A stretch of DNA of 64,000 bases, taken from assembly GCA_963922205.1 (NCBI GenBank), contig CAWUHX010000143.1, forward strand, positions 744,001 to 808,000. Direction: 5' to 3'. This DNA comes from Romanomermis culicivorax. Its lineage: Eukaryota; Nematoda; Enoplea; Mermithida; Mermithidae. Under the pieces are notes generated by a model, which was not told the origin of the DNA, searched no databases, and saw nothing but the letters and a program-made list of their open reading frames with translations. A program made the translations under genes and the position numbers. Below are positions 23,701 to 35,700 of this stretch, piece after piece; the stretch's first letter is position 1; the number at the start of each line of letters is the position of its first letter.

Positions 23701-26700
23701 TGCTTAACACCAATTATGGTTGGTCGTGTTGCATACTCGAACCGTATAATTTTCGTTATCAAAATTCTTGGCGTATCGTCGTTAGTTTTCTGAAATTTTC
23801 GTGATTTATATAAAGTTGAATTTGATAGAAGTTTACGGTGCAAGCTATCAAAATTTAGAAATTGTGGATGCACCCTCAAATATTACTAAATAGACTACGA
23901 AGATTTCAAAACTATCACCGCGACAATGCTTGACTTGAACCTGATTTTTGTAGGTTCTGGAGCACGTCCGACTTCCGCTTTGTAATCCTAAATTTCTTGT
24001 TGGTACCGTCGGATCAGATAATTTAGTTAAAGCAGACGAATCTTGCCGCGAATTAGTAGACGAAGCAAAAAATTATCTACTCCTACCGCAAGAAAGACCG
24101 CTGATGCAAGGACCACGCACGAGGTGCCGTAAACCTATCCGATACGGCGAAATACTTTATGCCGGTAAAGCATTATTTAATTATATTTTTGTCTAATGTA
24201 CACACACAAATGAATATCAATGAACATTTCGATGCCCAATTTTTTAAATGCCCTAAAAAGTGCGTTGACTCATATAAACTTAAAAATCAACCTTTATGGC
24301 ATCATGTTCATTTTTGGTGATATACATATATGCTCTGTAATGGACATTTAGTTCATACACGTAATTGAGGAGTGCCATATAGGAACCCCGCAGAAATCGC
24401 CTGCCATATGATCAGCCATACCTGAACAAATTTTGCCGGTCAATCTGATTCCACTGAACGTAGGTTGGTTCTCGAGTCGTTTTGATCTGGTGCTAGCAAC
24501 CAGCTCACCTGATATCAAAGTTACCTCATATGATACAGAGTTGCATTCAGTTGAACCAGTTGTCCGGCTGTGTAGCTAGTCCTACCAGGACTCTCCAATG
24601 TATGATTACGGTCAGTTGGGATCCCATACTTTTCAAACAGGGACTAGGGAACGGCCCCGGGCAAGCTTTTTTACCATGAGCCACATTTAAAGGTTACTGG
24701 TAACCTTTAGGTGTGGCTGACTTTGCATCTGAAATATACATGCATACATTTAATTGGTGGGATGGGAATTGCCATAAGAACCCCTCAGAAATCGTCGGCC
24801 ATATTGTGACCCCTTCAAGATTTGCCAAGCATGTAGCTGAAGCATCATGAAAATCTCATCCTTTTCAACGGAAAAAAGCTGTAAAATATCAATAATTGAT
24901 AGAAATTGGTCATTTTTGAACAAAAACAATTAAAAATGTCAATTTTTTGACGCTTCGCGCCTTACATACATATGAGTTACTATTTTTGAATCGTTTTTCG
25001 GACTTCTTAGGCAAAAATTTGAAAAAAAATTCTTCAGCGATCCCCCAAAAATTGTGAGCAATCGATGACCCTCTCCCACAAAAAGTCGCTTTAACCCCCT
25101 TCCCCAGGTCTCGGGGTTCCGTTACATGTATAGTTCCAAATCTTCTGACAGTCTGAAGCCTGAAGCCCAGCCCAGGCTCTCCCGCTATCCTCAGGTATGG
25201 AAAGGAGTAGACGGATGTCCAATGTTTTGGGGGAGGAGTCAGCAAGTGTTTTAAAATGCTTTATTCGACCAAAAAATTGAAAAACTCACTTATGATCAAT
25301 TAACTTTTGTTTTTCAAGTGATACTGATTAGTGAGCATTATTTCGATTCGAAGTTCCGTAAAATTTTCGCATTTTCGCCGATTTTCCATCGTAAAAGTCA
25401 ATTAAAAAACAGGTATTTTTCGTCGATTTCCACCCGCTTAAGGGTTACTTTTGATTTTTAAAATGATGAAAATAAATAGCAGTAAAGCAGAGACCCCATT
25501 CTTTTGGACGAAAAAAGCTGAAAAACGCTCTTTTTTGTAAAATAAATTGTGAATTCTGAATAATAAATCGTTGTAAATCTTATCGGCCTTCAATACGAAT
25601 TCTAATATTTTGTGGAACAATTAATGTTTTTTGGTATTTTAGACGAAAGATCAGAAACTTTTTTTTCAACGACATTCCTCCCTATCTAAATTTTGGTAAA
25701 CCGATCACTCCCATCCCACTAATAAAAAACCTGACTGTTCCATCCAGACGTCAAAGCTCCGTTACATATATGACCTGGTTCCCTATAATTGTACCACGAT
25801 GACGATTCGGGAACGAACTCAACCAACTTTCTGGCCTAAGACCAGCAGCCAGTTCCAAGAAAGTGTCTCTCGCGCGGAAATGCTCTGTCTCTCGATTTTT
25901 GCTCTGTTTTGGCTCTCCGAGAGACAAAAGAGAGAAAATGGATTCCACGAAATTGTCTCTGACGGAGAGATGCTCTGAGAGCTGGCTCTCTTGGAGAGCG
26001 GCTCTGTGAAATGGCTCTGCAAGAGACAGTTTAGAGCCAAATAGGTTGCACGAATCAAAAAAAGTGCTCACGCGAGCAAGAGTAGAGCCAAAACTTGTAA
26101 GCCTGCTAGGGGCTGGCTTACGACTGTCTCTGTTTTGTCTCTCTTATATTTTTAGTACGAATTGGGTCGTATATTAAGACTTCGTTATGCTGTAGAGTAA
26201 TTATTCGTATTTTAAGTCATTCATAGCTCCTCTCTATCGCGATTTTTTCCCCGTACGGCAGAAAAAAATTGTTTTTTTTATTTAGCATTGAAGATTCAAA
26301 AATTGACATTTTTGTTAAAAATGGAGCGCAGTAAAACGACATTTTCCAGGGAAGGGGTCATCGATTGCTAGAAATTACCTCAGGAACGGACACAATAAAG
26401 AAAATAAATCGATTTTTTGGACTAAAAGGTTCACAAATCACTTCAAAAAGTAGTTTTCATCTACAAAAACCATGAAAAAACGACGACCCAAAAAATTGAC
26501 GTTTTGACCGTTTTTTTGCTTGAGAAAACACGATTTTTCAACACAACCTTACCATTTTCGACAGTTTTCTCCCGAATTACCTGCCGAAGAATTGCCATTT
26601 TAGTTGATTTTTTTCTTCAAAAGTTAACATTTTTTACCAAGAAATTGATCTTTTCAATCGCATACTTGTAAGAGCTCCGGACCGTTGAGTACACGATTAA

Positions 26701-29700
26701 AGCCATTTTTAGAGGGATGGAGTTGACAACTTTCTGAAATCGAGTAGGGGGTCGTGCAGTGCTCAAAAATGCGTTTTTTGACCAAAAAATGGACAAATCA
26801 TGCCCTTGATCAATTAATTTTTACTTTAAAAATGATGCTGAGCATCATTTCGGCGAAAGAGAAAAAAAATTTCTCCCAAAATTATTTTTTGCTCAAAAAA
26901 GTTATTTTCGACCAAAAAATATGTATTTTTCGTCGATTTCCGGCCTGTCATCAACTGGAAGTTGGGGGAGAGTCGTCGACAATTGCATATACGATTTAAA
27001 ATTTGGGGGACATTTTTGACCATTTTTGTAGAGAAATAACTATTAAGTGTCAGAAAAATAACTTTTCTGACCTTCTCGTTCAGAAACCATCATTCTCGAC
27101 CGTAAATCTGACATTTTTGAAAGTTTTATGTTCGAGAAAGGACCACATTCTACCAAAAAGCTGACATTATCGATTGTTAGACCCCACACCCAACTTGGTC
27201 AGATCCTATACCCAAATGTCGGAACCCCTATTCCCAACTTGGTCAACCCTATACCCAATATACCCCTCAAACTCGGAAAAATTGGGAAAAAGTGACTTTT
27301 TGGGAAAATTTCTAAAAAATTTCCGACTTCTGAAGGCTTTTTTCAACCCCCGCCAAAATTTTGAAAATTGTAGGACGCCACCTCAAAATTTTGGGTTTTA
27401 TCCCCTCCCCCCAACTGATCAGACCTCTTATGTTCAAAAAGGACCATTTTTTTCACCGAAAACTAAAGTTTTCGACCATTTTTTGTTCTAAAAAAGAATT
27501 TTGTGCAGAAATTTCTTGACGGTTTTTCAGAAATTACCAGCTCCTGCCAAAAAAATGATAATTTTGACAATTTTTTTTGTTTCAATAATGTCCCTATTCC
27601 ACGAGAAATTTTTACTTTCAACCAAATCTGAATATTTCCTAGAAAAGATTGACAATTGTCACTATTTTTCGTTCGAAAGTCACGATTTTCTAGCAAAAGT
27701 TGATATTTTCAATTGCTTTTCGTTCAAAAATCATTATATTCTAGCGGAAAATTTCACATTTTTGACCGTTTTTCGTTCAAAAATGAGCATGGTCTACTAA
27801 AAATCACGATTTTTTCACCGTTTTTTGTTAAAAACTCACCGTTTTAACTAAGAGTTGACATTTTTTACCATTTTTTGCTCAAAAATCAATATTTTCCACC
27901 GAAAAATTAAACTACTTATTTTATAAATAGTCAGCCATATAGAAAATTAGTATAAACACCGGAACACACGCAAAAATTGCTTTAAACCCGTTGAAGAGAT
28001 AAAAAATTAATCAGAAAAGCGCTAAGGTGTCAAAAATGACGTAAATTTTTATCGCAGCTCTGTCCTTCTTTTTGCTCTAATCATGCTCTCTTTTTGGCTC
28101 TCGTGAGCTAGCTCACGAGCACGTTTGTGGAACGGATTTCCAGAGCCAACTCAGAGCCGTCTCACAAGAGACTGTCTCAGCCGAGCCAAAAAAACTAGCT
28201 CTGTCTCTGCTCTAAACTGGCTCTCGGAAAGCAATATTCGTGGAACTGGCTGCAGGTATACTTGAGGAAATATTCCTCTGTCATCTGTACTACTTTTTAA
28301 AATTTCAGATAATTTTTTTTATCATTTAATTCGCTCCAGTGCTAATCAAAACACCCATTTTAGTTGGCGGCTGGTGCAGCGGAGACGCGATAGCTAGCGT
28401 CGAACGATTAGATTCGCGTACAGGTGAGTGGAAAATTGTTGCGTCGATGTCGAAAAGACGATGCGGGGTCGGCGTCGCTGTTCTCAACGATTTATTGTAC
28501 GCCGTCGGTGGTCATGATGGACAATCGTATTTAAATTCTATCGAAAGGTCTATATATTCATCAGCATGTTATTTTTGCTCACGTGTTCATGATGTTCAAT
28601 ATTTATCTTGTTGTGAGTAACCTTGTTTTGATTTAGCCCAGTTACAGCGGCTCAAACAAAGAGTTACAGTTACTAGACTTTGATTAGTCTGGGAGTCAAA
28701 TTTCTGAAAAAATAAAGTGTTAAATTACTGTTAATCAAAGCGAGCATAATTCAAAGTTTCCTGTGTGTACTCGCCAAAATCATTCTGCTTTTTCCTGCTT
28801 CATTGTGCAGTCGAAAAGCATAGAATAACAGCAAATTAGATGAGCGGATTTTTTGCTTGTTTTCGGTTCTCACATTGTCTTGGTAAATTGTGGCAAAGTT
28901 CCCCTTCTCGATTCATTTTGAATAATCGGGTGCATGTGTTTCATTTGATTTGAAAATTTCAGATACGATCCGGCAACAAATCAATGGAGTAGCGACGTCG
29001 CCCCTACGAGCACTTGTCGAACTAGCGTTGGTGTTGCTGTTCTAGACAATCATTTATACGCTGTTGGTGGCCAAGACGGCGTTTCGTGCTTGAACGTCGT
29101 CGAAAAGTCTGTCTATTAATTTTTTTTGTTTGATGTTTTCATAAATTTTTTTTCAGGTACGATCCTCACACTAATCGTTGGTCGAAAGTTGCTCCCATGA
29201 CCACGAGGCGTTTAGGCGTAGCTGTGGCTGTGTTAGGCGGCTGTTTATACGCCGTTGGGGGCTCAGATGGAGCATTGCCGCTCAATACGGGTAATAATTA
29301 TTACTCTTTATTTCCCATTTTATAGTAATTTGACTATGTAAGCGTCAGGCCCCTTAACTTTTCCAAAGAGCAAGAGCTGGCGTATTCGGGTAGATTCTTT
29401 TAACAAAATTTTGTTTTAAAATTTCATATTTTATTAAATTTTTGCGTCAAAATTTGATCTTTTAATCAATTTTGCCTTAAAATTCAATTTTCAGCAACAT
29501 TTTGTGTAGAAATTGCAATTTACAAATAAATGTAAACAAGAGATGAAGATTTACTCAGTAAAGCTCAATCGATTTGTTCAATAATTTCTTATGTTTTTGA
29601 TCAAATATTCAATTCTTATTTCCTTGAAAAGACTTCAACAATGAATAGAATAAGGAATATTTTTCGATATTTTAGTTTGATCAAATTTTAGTTGAACATT

Positions 29701-32700
29701 AATGATGGATAGCTCCGTTCCTAGGAGTTGTCAAAGTAAAAAATCGTGCGTCATGTTTCATTTCAAATTTAGCCGTGAAACAGTGGCCTGAATTTATTGA
29801 CGGATGTTGAAAGAATTTTATGCATAAAATTTTCTTCCATCGAAAAAATATGTATGTAGAATAATCGAAAATATGCAAGAATGAAAACCGTATTTTTCAT
29901 GCGGCGCACAGTGAAATTCGTTTAGCTCAGATCATACTAGTATGAGCTCAGACCGGTTGGGGAAGGTGAATTCAGAATCCGTAGGAATGTCTCTTTTTGG
30001 CGAAAATTTTCCAGAAAAGGCCGAAAAGGAAGTTTTGCACTCAAGTTTTCAAGTTTTGGAGGATGCCAAAATTTGCGCACCGGGTCCAACCGGGTTACGG
30101 GGTTCCTCCAACTCCAATAACAGATATGGATTAGATGCAGAACGAAAAAGACAAGGGAACTATCAGTTTCTGTAAGACACAATGTCAAAAAATCCGACAT
30201 TTCAAGGTTTTAATACTTCTCGTCATATCCAAATTGAGCATTCATCGTTGTTTGGTAAAGCGTCAGTTGATAATATATCCTAAAATTATTCCTAGTGTGA
30301 CAAACTTCAGAAAGCTGTATATTTCTAATTTTTATATTTTTAGTCTTAGACTGTTGCTTTTTGAATTAGGGAAAACGGACGACAGACGATTTTCCTCCGA
30401 TAATTCTGGAATTTCGACTATTTACTTCGCGTTTTATACATCCTAATTCTTGTTTGCCCTTGTTTTGTCAATTAAGCTTCAGAATTGATATTTTTGACTG
30501 CTGAACCGTAGCCAGGCCTTTTTTAAATGCACAGTGCACATTTATTTGATCCTGGAGAAAAATTTTCGAGTTTTGAATGTTTATTGACGAAATCGGTAAA
30601 AAATGCTTATTCTCGCTTTTTAACAAGTAAAAATCCCTAAATTTTCCGGCGCTAAGCGCCAGATCAATTATAATATAAGATATTCTTTCCATCATTGTCA
30701 TGGCTTTTAAGTTAACTTTTCTCATTGGATTGGGCCAGAGGTCCCCAAGGTCGAAAATTTAGGTAGGGGTGAAATCGTAAATTTTAAGGGTAGTACTTGA
30801 AATATGCCGTGACCTTTTTTTGCTCCTAACTTTTTGTCAAGTTGGGGGAGTTGTAGTACTCTAACCACATAGAACTTACATAAATGAATAATGCCCCTAC
30901 TTTATGCTTTTTACAGCCAAAAGACATTTACTGGTTCAACTCCATTTTTCGGCTCCCAATCCTGCAACTTTAATGCACTAATTATACGTATAGAATAGTC
31001 ACACTTTGAAGACTGTTGTGTCAACTGATTCCTGCACATTTCAAGAATCGGGCACAACATACGTTTGGAAACATTGTTTCAACCAGCATCTTCAGCAGTA
31101 TGGGCTTATCCCATCGCTGATTAGGCCTGGAACAGTGCTTCCAATTGAAAGTCCTGATGCTGAATGTGACTTTAGTATTATTAATCCCATTAGACTATGA
31201 ACTACGAGTTTGAAACCAAGTACCACTTCTGATCCACGTCAACAGACCTCACATGTCTCAACTCATAGCAGGAAAGTATGCCACAGCTTGGGTAACCATA
31301 CGCGCACAGAAGACCCAACGCAGAAGCGGAGAAAAGGAAAGGAGAGCATGAAGAGGCAGAATTTTAAGAACATAATGTTTTTCTTCCCAAGGGGCGATTT
31401 TTTGATTAATCACATATTATACATAAATCATTATTTCATCTCCCAATTATATTTATAATGATTTCCTACAAGTAGAATATATTAATGTACTGATATCCTT
31501 TCCTAAAAATCGCTATATGGCACAGAAGTTGCATACTTTCCCATTATCATTTGCTCAGTAAATGTGTCAAAAAGAGCAGTGAGTAATTCCTCAGAATCAC
31601 ACATTCTGCAATTTTTCTCGAATTAGTATAACCTACTGGGGAGAGGATGAAGTCTACCAAAATTTTTTGGTATAGTGAGCTGTTTTTATGGGGGTAGTAA
31701 ATGAATTTTCAAATTTAAGACGGGGGTAATACCCCCATACCCCCCCATGGGGTGCTCTGGATTGGGCCATTATTAAATGTTAATACTGTGCTCTATATAC
31801 TTCTTGCTTTTCAACGTTTTTTATTTTGATGTTCAAGACTTTCAATTTTGGGTACACATCATGCTTAGCTATGCTATTTTTAAATGATCGATGTGGCGAC
31901 CACAAAAAGTAAGTTTAACCTCGAAAAAATTGTAAAGTTTGCTTATTACTGTAATGACTGATGAACATTTCTCGTCAATGAACAGTAAGCAGAACAACTG
32001 AAAATTTCTTCCTATGACCTCATCAAATGGCCAAAATTTCTCGAGTAACACACAAGTGTCGAACACAATTCTATCCAAATCAAAAGTGGTAAGCCTAGCA
32101 GTCTTTCAGTGATTCTAGTCTTTGCATTTTCATGGGAAGCATTTTTTACAATATGAAGTTTTTCCCCACATCGAAATTTCATACCAGATTGAATCTACTT
32201 GGTTGTCGTTGCGGGGTTATAATGACAAAAGTGTTTTTTGCTCATTATTTAAATTATAATGTTCCTACGGCAACATCAATTTTTGCTTAAGGAAATGTTA
32301 CAACGTCTGTGTTTGCAGCTTCGGTAGTATCTGCGCGGTGAACCCATTCTCAGTGCAACATATGAGAAACTTTTTTTGCACGCTAATGATGCGAAAATAC
32401 TAAATATTCCTAATTGTCCTATGCTATGATACGACTTCAAGTATATTTTCCACAGTATTCAATATTGCCACGAAATATCGTGCAGAAAATTTTTTTCTGC
32501 AATTTTTTACTGACACAGCTTTTCGAAATTCTAAGAAACGCTCTCAAAATCAACGTTAAAAATTATGTCGCTGAAGGTTTTGATTTGATTTGAATCAAGT
32601 TTTTTTTTTGAAAACGAACTGAATGGCACATACTTCCCCATAGGGTATTGGATTACTAGGGATGGGCCGGGTATCCGGATCCGCGGGTATCCGCCTAAAT

Positions 32701-35700
32701 TTTAGGACCCGGATCCGCTAAACCAGATTTTTTTGGATCCGGATCCGCTGAACCAAATTTTTTAAGATCCGGATCTGCTGTTGTCAATGATTAAGATCCG
32801 GTCATAATCGGATCTTTATTCATTATTATTCACATAAAATTTTGCAGTATTGGAAAACACCAAAAATTTTCCGGCGCTCCGCGCCGGATTTTATAATTCT
32901 CTGCAATACTATTTTTCTACAAATCGTGCTTTCTGGAGAAAAAATTTCCGGTAAAGGGAGCAAATGTTGGTGGTCCTCCTGTATGGAAAAAGCGAATTTT
33001 GGTCCATTTCAGAACGTCAAAATCTATTTTTCCAACTTTCTTGCAACTGTAATTTTAAACATGAAGCTGAGTTTGAATTGAGAAGCATCATGGAACTAAT
33101 TTTCAGAAATTTCGGGTTTAACTTGAAGTTTTTTAGATCTATGAAAGTCATGAGTATATTTTCTTAATTTGTAAGATGATTATGAAGGACGGGAACTCGA
33201 GTCCTATTAGGGAGAAACTTTGTGCGAAAATACATAAAAGATCATGGTTTTTTTCAGTGTACAAAAAAATGTTCTTCGTTCAAAGACTTTTTGGCCGATC
33301 TTTGTACAGGTAAAAAGAGGCTTGTACAAAAAAAAAACACTGCAATGGTAGCAAAATTATACTTGGGAAATAGTAATTTTTCAACAGTATCACCCTTCAA
33401 ACGATTTATGGTAGGATCATAAATTTGACCAGCACCACTGAATAGCTGTTCATATGGACACTTTTCGCTGGTGCTAATTTAGGTTTACTTTCTGCATGAA
33501 GCAATTGTCCAGAGACGTTTGAGATTTCAGTTCATGCTCAAATTTGGTTTTTGAGTTGCTAGGTTCATTTTTTTGGCTATCTTTAAAGGAAACACAAAAA
33601 TTAATTTTTTAACATAACTTTACTAGTACCAATTTGTTCCACAATTTTCATTATCTTCTTTTTATTTAGCTGTAAACTGCTTATATATTGCCATATGTTT
33701 CCTCTCCAAATGTTTTCTCTGACATCCAGTAGCACAACCTTTTCTGGATAACTGGATTCTGCATTTATTGCACTTTGCCTTTTCTTCATCATCTGGGGAC
33801 ACTGTGAAGTAGTCCCACACTCTGCTAGTGAAAGAAAAACTTAAATCCATAATTTCTGAAAAAAGTTTCCATTTCTATTCATTTCTTTTCTGATGAAACC
33901 AATATTAATCTAAACATGAATACAATTTAATGAATAAAAATTATCGATTAGTACATGTGAACTATTTCAATAAACGAACACTTCAATCATTAATAATCTA
34001 TTAATCTATTGACACCAATGAATATAAATTCATTTAACTCAATTTTAGACAAATTAGACACAGTACATATACTTATTGAAAGATCCGGATCCGCTCGGAT
34101 CTGTTCCTCAAGATCCGGACCCGCTGAACCAAATTTTTTTGGATCCGGATCTGCCGAACCAAATTTTCCAAGATCCGGATCTGGATCCGCTGTCGCCAAA
34201 AATGTCGATCCGGCCCATCCCTATGGATTACTATGCCCTGAGGCTTCAGCCAAAATTTACTATAACCAATTTTTGAGCAAAAGATAAATCGCAATTGTAG
34301 AACAGTAGAAAGAAGAAACTTACCTGCAGATTATAAAAAAATCGTACAAGTACACTTACGAATAGAGAAAATAAAAATCTGCTATCCAGCCTTTTTCAGA
34401 AGATATTTACTTCTATCCCACATTATTAAAAAAAATAAAAAAGAAGAAATTTAAAAAAAAGAAAAAAGAAAAAAAATTTAAAAAGAAGAAAAATCTACTA
34501 AAAAAAGAAGAAGTGTTCTTCTGTGAATCATCCTCTGAAAATGATTTCACTCTTGATATTGTCCGAAAAATACGCTTTGCCAGCACTTTTAGGGAAACAT
34601 GTTACTATATAGCTTTTTGAGGAAATTCAACAACCTTGCAGCATTTGTCTGTGATTGTAGACAATTCTATTTTTTAGTGTGAGAGTTGTACATTTGTCAA
34701 CCTCCTGAAATTCTAATCCAGCATTGTTTGATAAATAAAAGGTTTACTATAGGCACTGTAGGTTTCACAATAATGTATAAAAACAATAACATTTACTCCA
34801 AACTACTTTAAAATGTCGTACTTTCTGGTAAATATGTAAACTTGTCATTGTCAGCCTCCTCTGAATCTATTTCATTGTGCCGCTTTTTCTATTTTTCTAT
34901 TTTTTGCTCTCTCTTTATAAAATTTACTATACATCATATTTTGGCATTTCCAATACCGGCGCACCTGACCGTGGGTATGTATGAAACGGCAGAATTTTTT
35001 GATGAACAATAATTCACTGACAAATTACCATGGCAAACGGATTGAACATTCAACGCAGGAAAATTCGAGTTTTTTCAATGTTTTTTACTTTTTGAATGTT
35101 TCATTGCTCATTTTAATTTTTAACTGTGCAGAAATCTATCACAAAGTTTTTTAGTTGAACGTTACGATCCCCGGGTCAATAAATGGTATGCTATGCCAGC
35201 CATGACGACGCGACGTAAACATTTGGGCTGTGCGGTCTATAACGGTTTTTTGTACGCCGTCGGCGGACGCGACGACGCCACTGAATTATCTTCCGCCGAA
35301 CGTTTTAATCCGCAAATAAATCAATGGATGCCTGTCGTAGCTATGAATAGTCGACGATCAGGCGTAAGTAACTTTTTTAGTTCAGCATGACTTTTTTCAT
35401 GAAAAAAAAAACATTTTTTCGAAAAATTAATCCATTTTATGCACTTTAAGTTTATTTCATTCTCAAAAGTAGAGGACTTAAAACGAAGGAAATACATTAG
35501 CAAAATGCAATAAACAGGTAATTTCAGATGAACAGTCGCATAGTTTATTGACTCAAGTTTATTTTTTTGGCATATTCCTGCTCACGTGTAACATAGTTAT
35601 CAAATTATTTGACTAAATATTTCAGATGAATTTCAAGATTGAATGTCTCGAAAGAGGTTCATCTGCGCTTTTTGTCGAAAAATACAGAATTTGGGAAATG

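Larger units (their letters stand above)
20788..24164 (+). other. KLHL20: KLHL20 BTB and BACK exons (1-3)
   Basis: Exon 1 (residues 1-174) holds the BTB fold: [27 protein letters not shown]-type core (here [11 protein letters not shown]), then [20 protein letters not shown]. It ends in phase 0 at [10 protein letters not shown]. Exon 2 (175-227) starts [11 protein letters not shown] and ends [11 protein letters not shown]. Exon 3 (228-297) runs [19 protein letters not shown] to [18 protein letters not shown]. Intron 1 (1039 bp) carries elements 21697-22329 and 21719-22164, ending 19 bp before exon 2. Intron 2 (1446 bp) carries 22634-23702. Confidence 0.95.

Noticed and set aside
26754-27800. 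Short frames of 65-105 codons in the intron 3 repeats
   Set aside because: They lie in degenerate repeats, overlap in both strands and show no domain.
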